From Thermococcus sp. Bubb.Bath (lineage in GTDB: Archaea; Methanobacteriota_B; Thermococci; Thermococcales; Thermococcaceae), in the NCBI RefSeq assembly GCF_012027595.1, contig NZ_SNUR01000004.1:62001-126000 (forward strand): a stretch of 64,000 nucleotides of DNA, in the 5' to 3' direction. Below are positions 17,865-26,146 of the stretch, in pieces (positions within the stretch are counted from its first letter, which is position 1; every line of letters starts with the position of its first letter). Below the pieces are notes generated by a model that was given only the letters and a program-made list of their open reading frames with translations, made no database searches and was not told the origin of the DNA. A program made the translations under genes and the position numbers.

Positions 17865-17946
17865 AAATCTATATATACTGCTTTCGTCATAATAGTATAT
17901 TGGATGATTACGTACTCAATGAAATAAGTTCTGGAGGTCGTTTAGG

Positions 17947-18558
17947 GTGGCACGAAAAAAGTCGAAGCGCAAGGAACTCCTTGAGCTTGCAATGGACATA
18001 GGCGGAGAGGAGGCCGTTGCGGTAGTCAAGGCTCTCGAAAAGCAGAAAGAGTCCACCGATGAGGAGCTGGCAGAGGCTACGGAAATAAGGATAAACACCG
18101 TTCGAAGGATACTCTACGCGTTCTATGACATTGGAATCGCCGACTTCAGGAGAATAAGGGACAAGGAAACCGGCTGGTACTATTACTACTGGTTCCTCGT
18201 GACCAAGAGGCTTGACGAGATAATCAGAAACAGGAAGATGAAAGAGCTGGAAGAGCTCAAAAAGCAGCTTCAGGAGGAAACCGGGGAGATTTACTACTGG
18301 TGCGGCACCCCTGGACACCCAAGGCTTACCTTCGACGAGGCGATGGACTACCAGTTCCAGTGCCCGATCTGTGGTGGCATACTCATGGAGTACGACAACA
18401 GTGCCCTGGTTGAGGACCTCAAGCGCAGAATAGCCGAGCTTGAGGAAGAGCTGGGCCTCAGGAAGAAACCTGGTTCTTCCAAGTCTTCGAAGTCCTCCAA
18501 ATCTTCTAAATCCTCCAAATCCTCCGGGTCGAAGAAGACGGCCAAGGCGGCTGCATGA
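17947..18558 (+). CDS. tfe: Transcription factor E, alpha subunit-like
   Basis: General transcription factor that stabilises promoter opening with TBP, TFB and RNA polymerase; homologue of TFIIE-alpha. 203 residues: an N-terminal extended winged helix (about 1-105, with [18 protein letters not shown] as recognition region), a zinc-ribbon with cysteines in YWCGTPG and FQCPICGG, and a coiled segment. The GTG start follows GGAGGTCGTTTAGG. Unusual: after residue 175 the protein ends in a Ser/Lys repeat tail (five SSK units) followed by KKTAKAAA. The DUF2110 gene follows 47 bases later, a neighbourhood seen in other archaea. Confidence 0.93.
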   Translation: MARKKSKRKELLELAMDIGGEEAVAVVKALEKQKESTDEELAEATEIRINTVRRILYAFYDIGIADFRRIRDKETGWYYYYWFLVTKRLDEIIRNRKMKELEELKKQLQEETGEIYYWCGTPGHPRLTFDEAMDYQFQCPICGGILMEYDNSALVEDLKRRIAELEEELGLRKKPGSSKSSKSSKSSKSSKSSGSKKTAKAAA

Positions 18559-18605
18559 TTGGTTCGTAGTTTGAAGAATGGATAAAAACTTCGGGATGTG
18601 AACCT

Positions 18606-19331
18606 ATGGACGTTGTTATTCCAGAGAAAATATACGGTGATAGAAGCGGTTTTTCGAAGCTCGACAGGAAGCTGAACTCCCTCTTGGGTGAGCTGGACGT
18701 TGTATGGAAGCTCTCCGCGGTTTCAAAGAACTGGGTAAAGGTTTCCCTCGCCGGTGAGGACGAGGAGATAAGCGCCAACCTGATCAGAGATGAGTTTGGG
18801 GAAATTCCTTACAGCCTCAAGACCCTTAAAGAGGGGGAATCCTACAGAGGGCGTTTTATAGAGCTGGGTTCCGTTGGCTACGGTCTTTACGTGGATATCG
18901 GTGTCCTACAACCCAAGCCCAAGGATGGACTCATACCCCTCTACTACCTCAAACGCACCTTCGGGGAGCTCCCGGTCAGGGAGATGATACGGAAGTTTGG
19001 CTGGGTGGACAACCTCCCCGTGGAAGTCACTGTTGAGAGGGTCGAGTTTGGGGCCAGGGAGATTGAGCTGACCTTCAGCGAAGCGCAACTCAAGCGCATC
19101 AGGGGCTGGCTTGAGGATGGCCACGACAAGCTCTTCATCGCGGGGACGATAAGTGAGAACGTCGAGGAGGTCCTCATAAAAACCGGCCATGGCAGGGACG
19201 TGCGGAGAATAGAGGAACTCGGGCTCATGGAGACCCTTCTCGTCCTGAAGAAGGGCACGCAGGCACCTGGAATTATCAAGGAGATAGGCCCCCACTTAAA
19301 GGGAACCCTCATCGGTGCCATTAAATTTTGA
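18606..19331 (+). CDS. DUF2110-family protein
   Basis: A 241-residue conserved archaeal protein of the DUF2110 family, habitually next to tfe. The middle (residues about 75-160: GESYRGRFIELGSVGYGLYV ... LPVEVTVERV) looks like an S1/OB-type beta barrel, which would suit RNA or nucleic-acid binding. The C-terminal segment (HDKLFIAGTISENVEEVLIK) is conserved in the family. Function is not established; linkage to tfe hints at transcription or RNA biology. It converges with the next gene on the opposite strand, overlapping by 11 bases. Confidence 0.85.
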   Translation: MDVVIPEKIYGDRSGFSKLDRKLNSLLGELDVVWKLSAVSKNWVKVSLAGEDEEISANLIRDEFGEIPYSLKTLKEGESYRGRFIELGSVGYGLYVDIGVLQPKPKDGLIPLYYLKRTFGELPVREMIRKFGWVDNLPVEVTVERVEFGAREIELTFSEAQLKRIRGWLEDGHDKLFIAGTISENVEEVLIKTGHGRDVRRIEELGLMETLLVLKKGTQAPGIIKEIGPHLKGTLIGAIKF

Positions 19332-20358
19332 TTCCCTTCTCATCTTTTCCTAGGATGTAAATTGACCTCACGGCCAGCACCACCAGGCAGATAATGGCGT
19401 AAGGTAAGACCTCTGGCCGTTCGAGGGCTACCAACCCAAGGATTGTAGTATTGGCCAGAAAGAACGGCGTTGTTCCTTTTCTCGTCTTAAGGATCCTGAT
19501 TTCTTTGCCCGTTCCCGTGAGGGGGGCATAGATTACAACTCCCAGTGGGAGGAGAACCTGGAGAAGAACACTTCTGTCGCTGTATTCCACTGCAGGGGGA
19601 TGAATGAAGAGATGAAAATGGAGCAGACCGAGTATTCCAAGCACGACCATTGCTACATATGCGAGGTTTCTCTTCTTCCGTGGGAAGGAAAAAGCGAAGG
19701 CAAATGGCATAACGGCGGTCCAGGGCTGAACCGCTATCGCTACCACAGACGTTGCGGAGAGTACTATAGTTTGAAAGGCTGCGATGATAGGATTGGGGGA
19801 AAACACGAGGGTTGAAGCGAGGGCAAGGGATATCGCGAATGCAGTTATTCCTACCATATCAAACGAGGGGGGATATAGGAAGGCCCTGAAAACGGGCATT
19901 GAAAAGAGGAGGCCAAACGTTAGGAAGCCCATCTCCCTTGCCCTCCGAGGGGCAGTGTAGAATACCGCAGTTACAAGGAGAAGGAGCAAATAGACGTAAG
20001 CGTAAAAGGCGCCCTCCGGAGATATATGAACCTCCCACGGGAGCAGCGAGTTAATATAACCGTTTAGGACATTTAGCGAGCTCTTATCGATGAGAGGAGG
20101 GGTGTTGTCCAGCCACACCGCCACGGTTGAAACCGCTATCAGGTAAAACGCCCAGGCGTATCCCTTCGTGCCCAGGTGACGGGCAAATAACGCGATGGTG
20201 ACGAGGGAGAAGAGAATGAACACGAGCATGTTCATAGCAGAAAAGCTGATCCCACCTGCGTTAATCACACGTGTTCCCGCCGTGTATGCCTCCCCTGTTA
20301 GAGTTACTCCAACGGCGGCTACGAGAAAGAGCCCGATTAAAACGTCACCTCGTCTCAT
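19321..20358 (-). CDS. Polytopic membrane protein of unknown function
   Basis: A 345-residue protein with about ten hydrophobic helices and short basic cytoplasmic loops (PRRARE, FPRKKRN). One extracytoplasmic loop (WLDNTPPLIDKSSLNVLNGY) is longer. The ATG follows GGGGGGACTG. No enzyme motif or family was recognised; similar orphan membrane proteins are common in Thermococcales. Monocistronic, with its own TATA-like element upstream. Confidence 0.75.
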   Translation of the reverse strand: MRRGDVLIGLFLVAAVGVTLTGEAYTAGTRVINAGGISFSAMNMLVFILFSLVTIALFARHLGTKGYAWAFYLIAVSTVAVWLDNTPPLIDKSSLNVLNGYINSLLPWEVHISPEGAFYAYVYLLLLLVTAVFYTAPRRAREMGFLTFGLLFSMPVFRAFLYPPSFDMVGITAFAISLALASTLVFSPNPIIAAFQTIVLSATSVVAIAVQPWTAVMPFAFAFSFPRKKRNLAYVAMVVLGILGLLHFHLFIHPPAVEYSDRSVLLQVLLPLGVVIYAPLTGTGKEIRILKTRKGTTPFFLANTTILGLVALERPEVLPYAIICLVVLAVRSIYILGKDEKGIKI

Positions 20359-20483
20359 CAGTCCCCCCTAGACCGGTGCGATGAACCCGTTAAAAAGTTA
20401 ACCCGGATGGCTTGAGGCGATAAAAGAACTGTAGAACGGAGAAACATTCCTGTTTTGAATCCTAAAATATTATAAGAGGAAAG

Positions 20484-21380
20484 TCATTCCCCTTCTTCTT
20501 CCTTTTCCTCTTTCTTCATGCTTTCGAGTTTCTGAACGAGCTTTTTAGCTATCTCTGAGAACGCTTTGGCCGCCACCGTGTCCTCGTAGAGGGCTATCGG
20601 GATTCCGGTGTCACTGGCTTCCCTGGCCTTGAGGTCAATTGGGATTTCCCCTAGGAAGTCAACGCCCTCCTTCTCGGCGAGCTTCCTGCCGCCGCCCCTG
20701 CCAAAGAGGTCTATCTCGTTGCCACAGTGTGGGCAGATGAGGTAGCTCATGTTTTCGATCACTGCGACGTATGGAACCTCCATCTTCTTCATCATGTTTA
20801 CTGCCTTTCCAGTGTCGAGTAAGGCAACCTCCTGCGGAGTGGTGACTATCACTGCAGCATCGAGCTGGAGCGTCTGGGTAACGGTGAGTATCTCGTCGCC
20901 AGTCCCCGGGGGGAAGTCGATTATCATGAAGTCGAGCTCACCCCACTTGACGTCACCGAGGAGCTGCTTTATGGCCTTCGTCACGAGCGGCCCGCGCCAT
21001 ATCACCGGCTGATCCTCTGGAACGAGGAAGCCCATGCTCATGACTTTTATGGGGGTTATCTGGCCCATAAAGTCGTTCATCGGTGGGAGCATCTCGAACC
21101 TTCCGTCCTCCAGCCTCTCGGCCAGGACTTCTGCCTTCTCCACTCCGAGCATCTTGGCCACGTTCGGGCCGTGTATGTCGGCGTCTAGGACTCCAACGAA
21201 ATAGCCCTTCTTGGCGAGGGTCGCCGCGAGGTTGACGGCAACGGTGCTCTTTCCAACTCCCCCCTTGCCGCTGAGGACGGCTATCTTGTACTTCCACTTA
21301 GCCTGCTTCTCCGTTATCCTCTGCTCAGTTGGGTCGGCATTGAGGCCGCCTACATTGAGAGTTGGGGCTTTGATCGTCAT
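20484..21380 (-). CDS. Mrp/NBP35-family Fe-S cluster carrier ATPase
   Basis: A 298-residue P-loop ATPase (ApbC/Mrp/NBP35) that binds and transfers [4Fe-4S] clusters to apoproteins. It has a deviant Walker A GKGGVGKST near residue 36, GVLDADIHGPNVAKMLG, IIDFPPGTGDE, and the C-terminal CxxC (SYLICPHCGNEIDLFGRGGG) that bridges the cluster in the dimer. A charged low-complexity tail (MKKEEKEEEGE) closes the protein. GGAGGTGTGTTAA precedes the ATG. It is separate from the metal transporter downstream on the same strand (83-base gap). Confidence 0.92.
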   Translation of the reverse strand: MTIKAPTLNVGGLNADPTEQRITEKQAKWKYKIAVLSGKGGVGKSTVAVNLAATLAKKGYFVGVLDADIHGPNVAKMLGVEKAEVLAERLEDGRFEMLPPMNDFMGQITPIKVMSMGFLVPEDQPVIWRGPLVTKAIKQLLGDVKWGELDFMIIDFPPGTGDEILTVTQTLQLDAAVIVTTPQEVALLDTGKAVNMMKKMEVPYVAVIENMSYLICPHCGNEIDLFGRGGGRKLAEKEGVDFLGEIPIDLKAREASDTGIPIALYEDTVAAKAFSEIAKKLVQKLESMKKEEKEEEGE

Positions 21381-21462
21381 TTAACACACCTCCACATGGA
21401 TTTTCCTTAACTTCTTAAAAGCTTTGTCCAAGTTTCTATCAGTATTACCCATATTTGTGTAA

Positions 21463-22203
21463 TTAAAGGGGAACAACAACGGGAATTCCACGCACCTTCC
21501 CAATCTCGACGTCTGTCCCGTAGACCCTTTTGAACAGGTCGGGGCTTAGAACATCGTGAGTGCCCTCCGCAACGACCGTTCCTTCTGTGATAAAGACAAA
21601 CCTATGTGCAAAGCGCAGCGCTAGGTTGATGTCGTGTACCACCATTATCACAGTCCTACCTTCCGAGGAGAACTCGCGCGCAAGCTTCATAACCTCAAGC
21701 TGGCTCTTAAGGTCGAGGTTGTTCGTCGGCTCGTCCAATATGAGTATCCTCGGTTCTTGGGCCAGGGCCCTAGCTATACTAACCTTCTGAAGCTCCCCAC
21801 CGCTTATATCGTTCGTCTTTTTTAGGGCGAGGTGTTCAATGCCGAGCCTCCTAAGGGCGTTCTCAACGGTCTTTAAATCCTCCCTGCTGGGGGTTAGCCC
21901 CATGTAGGGTCTCCTGCCGAGGAGCACCGTATCGAATACTGTCATGAATCCCCTTCCCACCCTCTGGGGAACGTAGGCAACGATTCTGGCCAGTTCTCTT
22001 GGAGAGTACTCTCCAATCGGCCGGCCGAGTATTTCAACACCGTTACATCTCACTATTCCCGCCAAGCACTTCACGAAGGTGCTCTTTCCAGCCCCGTTTG
22101 GTCCAAGGATTGCAATGAACTCACCGGTCCCGGCTTTGAAGTTTATCCCCCTCAGAACCTCTATGCCGTTGTAGGAGAAGTGAAGGTCTCTAACCTTTAT
22201 CAT
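21463..22203 (-). CDS. Metal/siderophore-type ABC transporter ATP-binding protein (FecE/BtuD-like)
   Basis: Cytoplasmic ATPase of a FecBCD/BtuFCD-class importer, 246 residues. Walker A GPNGAGKST, signature ISGGELQKVSIARALAQ, Walker B ILILDEPTNNLDL and switch His in VVHDINLALRF. Its ATG overlaps the permease stop by 4 bases, so binding protein, permease and ATPase form one operon headed by FmdE. The class carries iron chelates, cobalamin, or free metals; see the substrate-binding protein entry for why nickel is plausible here. Confidence 0.93.
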   Translation of the reverse strand: MIKVRDLHFSYNGIEVLRGINFKAGTGEFIAILGPNGAGKSTFVKCLAGIVRCNGVEILGRPIGEYSPRELARIVAYVPQRVGRGFMTVFDTVLLGRRPYMGLTPSREDLKTVENALRRLGIEHLALKKTNDISGGELQKVSIARALAQEPRILILDEPTNNLDLKSQLEVMKLAREFSSEGRTVIMVVHDINLALRFAHRFVFITEGTVVAEGTHDVLSPDLFKRVYGTDVEIGKVRGIPVVVPL

Positions 22204-23240
22204 GTCCTGCCCTCCATCTTTACTAGAAGGTAGATGAACGCTGGGGCGCCTAGGAAGGAGGTTATAACGCCAACGGGCAGGTTCATCGGTGATAGGATGA
22301 TCCTAGCGAGCAAATCGGCGGAAACCAGAAGCAACGCCCCGGCCAGGGCTGAGAGGGGAATCAGAAAGCGGTAGTCCCCACCGGCTGTAAGCCTCATAGA
22401 ATGGGGGGCTATCAGACCTATGAAGCCTATAACCCCCACGAAGGCAACCGTCACGGAGGTTATGAACGCCGAGAGTAACGTTCCGATGAGCCTCTCACGT
22501 TCTATGTTCACCCCGACGCTCTTTGCAATGTCATCGCCGAGCGTCGAGGCGTTGAGATCCCACCTTCTAGGGAGAAAGTAGGCGAAGATGAGGGTGAAGG
22601 CAACCGTCATAATCCCATCTTCCCGCCATGTGGCCCTGGCGAGGTTCCCAAAGCTCCAGTAGACCATCGCCGAGAGCTGAAGCTCATTGGCGAAGTACTG
22701 GACGAGCGTGGTCAACGCGACGAAGAGGGAGCTCATGGCGACTCCAGCTAAAACTATGGCCTCCGGCGATAGACCCCTCAGCCTCGCCAGAGTGAGAATG
22801 ACGAGGGTCGCGCTTATTGCCCCAAGGAAAGCGAATAGCACCACGGCGTAGGGGTTGTTGAGAAAAACCTGGCCGGAATTGAGCGAGTAGCCCGCACCAA
22901 GGATTATCGCTAGGGAAGCACCGAACATGGCCCCATGCGAAACGCCCATCGTGAAGGGCGTCGCCAGCGGATTCCTCAGGTACCCCTGAAGAACGGCTCC
23001 GGCCACTCCCATAGATGCCCCAACGAGAATTCCCGCCATTATCCTGGGCAGTCTTATGCCGAGGATGACAAGTCTGTCATCAGGGTTTCCGCCACCTGAA
23101 AGAACGTCAAATATAGCCCTCAGCGGCACGTGGTACTCTCCAAGTGAGAGTGAGAGGAGAGAGACGGCTAGTAAGATCAGAAAAAGGGAAAAACCTATGA
23201 GGAGTCTCTGTCTTATGTAAACCCTATAGTCCATGGCCAT
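22200..23240 (-). CDS. FecCD-type ABC transporter permease
   Basis: A 346-residue permease of the FecCD/BtuC family with about ten transmembrane helices. Family marks: RLPRIMAGILVGASMGVAGA, LQGYLRNPLATPFTMGVSHG, and the ATPase-contact loop FVGVIGFIGLIAPHSMRLTAG. A start at ATG 23240 forms a TGATG overlap with the stop of the binding-protein gene. It acts as a homodimer in the membrane with the downstream ATPase. Confidence 0.93.
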   Translation of the reverse strand: MAMDYRVYIRQRLLIGFSLFLILLAVSLLSLSLGEYHVPLRAIFDVLSGGGNPDDRLVILGIRLPRIMAGILVGASMGVAGAVLQGYLRNPLATPFTMGVSHGAMFGASLAIILGAGYSLNSGQVFLNNPYAVVLFAFLGAISATLVILTLARLRGLSPEAIVLAGVAMSSLFVALTTLVQYFANELQLSAMVYWSFGNLARATWREDGIMTVAFTLIFAYFLPRRWDLNASTLGDDIAKSVGVNIERERLIGTLLSAFITSVTVAFVGVIGFIGLIAPHSMRLTAGGDYRFLIPLSALAGALLLVSADLLARIILSPMNLPVGVITSFLGAPAFIYLLVKMEGRT

Positions 23241-24403
23241 CACGGGTTTGTCGGCAGTCCGTAGGTCACGCTCCCGTTCGTGAGGTTTACCTCACCAAAA
23301 CCACCGAACTCATTGGCCAGCTGACCGTAGACGGGCTTTCCATCGAGGAACTCGAGAATCTCATTCGCCTTCTTAATAGGGTCGATATTCTTGAACCTCT
23401 CCGGGTAAATCACCTTTCCGATATAGTATGCATCGGCAATCGCTATCCCCATGTTGGTGTTGTAAAAGTTGTAAGGCAAGACACCGTAAACGTGGCCTTT
23501 CTTGACCGCTTTAAGTGAGTTATAGAAGCTGGGATTGCTATTGTAGTCACTCAGGATTATCTTCAGGCCTCCCTCGTCGATGAAGAGATAATCCGGGTTC
23601 TCCTTCAGCAGGAACTCTTTGTCAACCTGCGCCCAGCCGCTTTTACTCCCTACCTTCGAGGCGATGTTGTTCAGGTGAAGAACTGTAAAAGGCGCGTAGT
23701 CAGTGTATGTGCTTGTAATCCCATGAGCGCCCTTGTAGCCGATCCCGCCGACGTAAACTGTCGGACCTTCAAGACCATTTGTGAGATTCTCGAGGTAGCT
23801 CTGTTGATTCTCTATGAATCTAATGACGTTCTCTGCTCTCTTCTCCTTTCCGAGTATCTTCCCGGCTAGGAGAAGCGAGTTGAAGAACTCCCTGTCTGTG
23901 AAGTTGCTCAGCGTTCCGTAGCTTAGGACCACAACTGGAATTCCAGTTTTGCTCTGAACCTCATTGGCCTCACTTCTGCTCACAAAAACCATGAAGATGA
24001 CCTGTGGATGGACCTTAATGAGCGCCTCGAAGTTCGGTAGTTTCCCAGGTCCGCCAGGTCCGATTATGGGCAGTTTTAGAAGCTCAGGGTGGGCGAGTAC
24101 GTAGGGCCTCCCATAGGGGAAGCGCTTCTCAAACTCCTCGATTCCAACCACCTTATCCGTTGCGTTCAGGTATACCATCATCCTCAGTGCCCCAGGGCCA
24201 ACTGCAACGACGCGGGTAACGTTGACCGGCACCTTGACAGTTCTCCCTAGGGCGTCGGTTACCTGGACGTACTGAGGAGATACCGTCACGCTCGGAGATG
24301 CCTTGGCGGTGGTGGGAGAGTTGCTGGAAACGTTACTTGAACCTATGCACCCACTGACAGCCACTACCATCGCTATGAGAAAGATTGCAAAGAGCCTCCT
24401 CAA
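23240..24403 (-). CDS. ABC transporter substrate-binding lipoprotein (FecB/BtuF class III)
   Basis: A 387-residue extracytoplasmic solute-binding lipoprotein. The signal peptide ends in a lipobox-like VAVSGC followed by a Ser/Thr/Pro linker. The class III binding fold is shown by RVVAVGPGALRMMVYL, VIFMVFVSRSEANEVQ and the C-terminal domain with the long connecting helix. I prefer TTG 24403 as start (MRRLFAIFLIAMVVAVSGC), because GGTGGTGAT is correctly spaced before it; a GTG 12 bases earlier is the alternative. Substrate is unknown. The neighbourhood (FmdE, nikR, hyp genes) makes nickel or another cofactor metal more likely than a siderophore. Confidence 0.85.
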   Translation of the reverse strand: MRRLFAIFLIAMVVAVSGCIGSSNVSSNSPTTAKASPSVTVSPQYVQVTDALGRTVKVPVNVTRVVAVGPGALRMMVYLNATDKVVGIEEFEKRFPYGRPYVLAHPELLKLPIIGPGGPGKLPNFEALIKVHPQVIFMVFVSRSEANEVQSKTGIPVVVLSYGTLSNFTDREFFNSLLLAGKILGKEKRAENVIRFIENQQSYLENLTNGLEGPTVYVGGIGYKGAHGITSTYTDYAPFTVLHLNNIASKVGSKSGWAQVDKEFLLKENPDYLFIDEGGLKIILSDYNSNPSFYNSLKAVKKGHVYGVLPYNFYNTNMGIAIADAYYIGKVIYPERFKNIDPIKKANEILEFLDGKPVYGQLANEFGGFGEVNLTNGSVTYGLPTNP

Positions 24404-24404
24404 T

Positions 24405-25097
24405 TCAATCACCACCTTTAAACTCCACTATTCCCCTGCCAACAACGCCCAGGAACTTCTCCCCAGCACAGCTGAGGCAGTAGGGTTTTCCCTCTATGTA
24501 AACGGCCCTCGTTTCCATAACGAGTTCCCCGCACTTGGAACAGCGCACGCTCTCGAATATGGGGGCCTGCTCTATTGGTGGCACGTTAACGTGCTCTACT
24601 TTAAACTCGTCCTTTGGCATGTGTAGTATCCTGTGGGCAGCTTCTTCCCAAAGCTCCCAGAGCCTTGTCTTCTCCTCAGGTGTTCCTTTCCTCTCCCTGA
24701 CGACTTTGTTAAAAAGCTCGGTCGCCCCGGGAGGGTAGTACTTCTCCAGTTTTTCTGCGTCTGCATAGACCCTGACGCCCTCCCACGTCGAGCGCTTCAC
24801 GAGGGTTAAAGCCGTCTTCCCTAGGTCGAGATAGATGAGCGAATTGTTGCCCAGGGTGCAACCGGTGGTAACCTGAACGCCATCGGCGAAGCAACTGTTG
24901 ACCTCGACTATCGCTAGGATTGATTCGTCGACGCTTCCGGAGTAATCAAGCCTTCCAACGCCGAGCTCCTCCATTGCCACCAGAGACGCCCTTATTCCAA
25001 GCGCAAGGTATGGACAGACGTGCCCGTGGAACTCCCTCGCATATTCAAGCACTCCCTCTGCGTCCCTCCCCTCCACAAGCCGGTTGAGGTTGAGCAT
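24405..25097 (-). CDS. FmdE-family protein with C-terminal zinc finger
   Basis: A 230-residue FmdE domain protein: residues 14-150 include FHGHVCPYLALGIRASLVAME and the cysteine-containing VNSCFADGVQVTTGCTLGN, both typical FmdE motifs. The C-terminus has a treble-clef-like CxxC pair (VRCSKCGELV ... PYCLSCAG). FmdE proteins occur beside formylmethanofuran dehydrogenase genes in methanogens and beside metal transporters elsewhere; biochemical function is unsettled. ATG follows GGTGATACC. It heads an operon with the ABC importer, overlapping the binding-protein gene, which suggests a metal-handling role. Confidence 0.87.
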   Translation of the reverse strand: MLNLNRLVEGRDAEGVLEYAREFHGHVCPYLALGIRASLVAMEELGVGRLDYSGSVDESILAIVEVNSCFADGVQVTTGCTLGNNSLIYLDLGKTALTLVKRSTWEGVRVYADAEKLEKYYPPGATELFNKVVRERKGTPEEKTRLWELWEEAAHRILHMPKDEFKVEHVNVPPIEQAPIFESVRCSKCGELVMETRAVYIEGKPYCLSCAGEKFLGVVGRGIVEFKGGD

Positions 25098-25098
25098 G

Positions 25099-25126
25099 GT
25101 ATCACCAGATTAAAAACAAGTAACAC
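25099..25126. promoter_or_regulatory. Candidate NikR operator upstream of the FmdE/ABC operon
   Basis: GTATCAC-N14-GTAACAC resembles the GTGTTAC-N14-GTAACAC operator described for some NikR proteins (recalled from the Geobacter/archaeal literature), with one exact arm and two mismatches in the other. The inner arm overlaps the fmdE ribosome-binding site, so half of the match could be coincidental. A further GTGTTA at 25152-25157 lies beyond the TATA-like TTAAAAATTG. Confidence 0.35.
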
Positions 25127-25221
25127 AATTTTTAACCTTTTCTCTTTTATCGTGTTATGAACCAAGGGGTTCAAACATCAACTTGAAAAAAGGGGGACAA
25201 TCCCCAACAGATCTTCAGATG

Positions 25222-25638
25222 TTAAACCAGCTCCCTTCCTGTCCCGGTCATGACGAGCTTGCCGTGCTTCACGCCCTTCAGGCTCAGGAGCCTGTCCGCT
25301 ATCTCCTTTATCCTGCTCGCCTTGCCCTTGACGATAACGACCTCAAGGCAGTTGTGCTTGTCCATGTGAACGTGGACACTCGAGATTATCTCCCCTAAAT
25401 ACTCATGCTGTAAATCTAGGAGTTCTTTGACAACCTCCGCCTCGTCGTGGTTGTAAAGCATAGTTATTGTCCCGGCAACCTCGGAATCGCCAGTTTCCCA
25501 CTCGTGCCGCACTATGAAGTCGCGCATCATGTCCCTTATGGCCTCACTCCTGTTGACGTAGCCCTTCTCCTCGATGATCCTGTCAAACCTCTGGAGAAGC
25601 TCCTCTGGAACCGAAACACCGAACCTAACGATGCCCAT
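25222..25638 (-). CDS. nikR: Nickel-responsive transcriptional regulator NikR
   Basis: A 138-residue ribbon-helix-helix plus ACT-domain repressor that binds DNA when loaded with nickel. The RHH is [20 protein letters not shown] with the helix [14 protein letters not shown]; the ACT domain carries the nickel-site residues in [20 protein letters not shown] (His-X-His and Cys) together with an upstream His (NHDE or LQHEY region). ATG 25638 follows GGGTGATTACC. It is divergent from hypA across an 88-base gap, and immediately upstream of the fmdE-ABC operon on the same strand, which fits control of nickel uptake and hydrogenase maturation. Confidence 0.95.
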   Translation of the reverse strand: MGIVRFGVSVPEELLQRFDRIIEEKGYVNRSEAIRDMMRDFIVRHEWETGDSEVAGTITMLYNHDEAEVVKELLDLQHEYLGEIISSVHVHMDKHNCLEVVIVKGKASRIKEIADRLLSLKGVKHGKLVMTGTGRELV

Positions 25639-25726
25639 GGTAATCACCCGCTTGCAGACATATTAACGTATGGTTTTCAACTCCTCCCTTTTTAAGGTAG
25701 CACCCCCAACCAGTACCGGTGATACC

Positions 25727-26146
25727 ATGCACGAGTGGGCACTGGCGGATGCCATAGTTAGGACCGTCCTTGACTACGCCAACAGAGAAGGAGCGAAGCG
25801 CGTCAAGGCGGTCAAGGTAGTCCTTGGGGAACTGCAGGACGTTGATGGGGAGATAGTGAAGTTCGCAATGGAACAGCTTTTCTCTGGCACGATTGCAGAG
25901 GGAGCGAAGATAGAGTTCATTGGGGAGGAAGCTGTCTTCAGGTGCCGGAACTGCGGCTATGAATGGAAGCTCAGGGAAGTTAAGAACAGATTCGACGAGC
26001 GCCTGAGGGAGGACATGCACTTCATTCCAGAGGTTGTTCACGCCTTTTTGGCCTGTCCGAAGTGCGGAAGTCATGACTTCGAGATCGTCAAAGGTAGGGG
26101 CGTTTACGTCGCCGGAATAATGATTGAGAAGGGGGGAGATGCATGA
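25727..26146 (+). CDS. hypA: Hydrogenase nickel-insertion protein HypA
   Basis: Nickel metallochaperone that delivers Ni to the [NiFe]-hydrogenase large subunit with HypB. 139 residues. The N-terminal nickel site MHEWALADAI has His2; the zinc domain carries CRNCGYEW and CPKCGSHD. As in other Thermococcales HypA, a long insertion separates the two CxxC motifs. ATG 25727 follows CCGGTGATACC. It is coupled to hypB by a 4-base overlap. A GTTn3AAC SurR half-site lies at 25673-25681, just before the TTTTTAAGG TATA-like element. Confidence 0.95.
   Translation: MHEWALADAIVRTVLDYANREGAKRVKAVKVVLGELQDVDGEIVKFAMEQLFSGTIAEGAKIEFIGEEAVFRCRNCGYEWKLREVKNRFDERLREDMHFIPEVVHAFLACPKCGSHDFEIVKGRGVYVAGIMIEKGGDA

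Noticed and set aside
20484-21380. Mrp-like ATPase as a HypB-type protein
   Set aside because: It retains the C-terminal CxxC of Fe-S carriers and is away from hyp genes, unlike the archaeal HypB at 26143.
25120-25157. GTAACAC ... GTGTTA as a single NikR palindrome
   Set aside because: The half-sites are in the wrong (everted) order and 25 bases apart. The better-spaced pair 25099-25126 was kept as a weak candidate instead.
25673-25681. Full SurR site in the nikR-hypA gap
   Set aside because: Only the GTTn3AAC half is present; a 6-base pattern is expected many times in 64 kb by chance.
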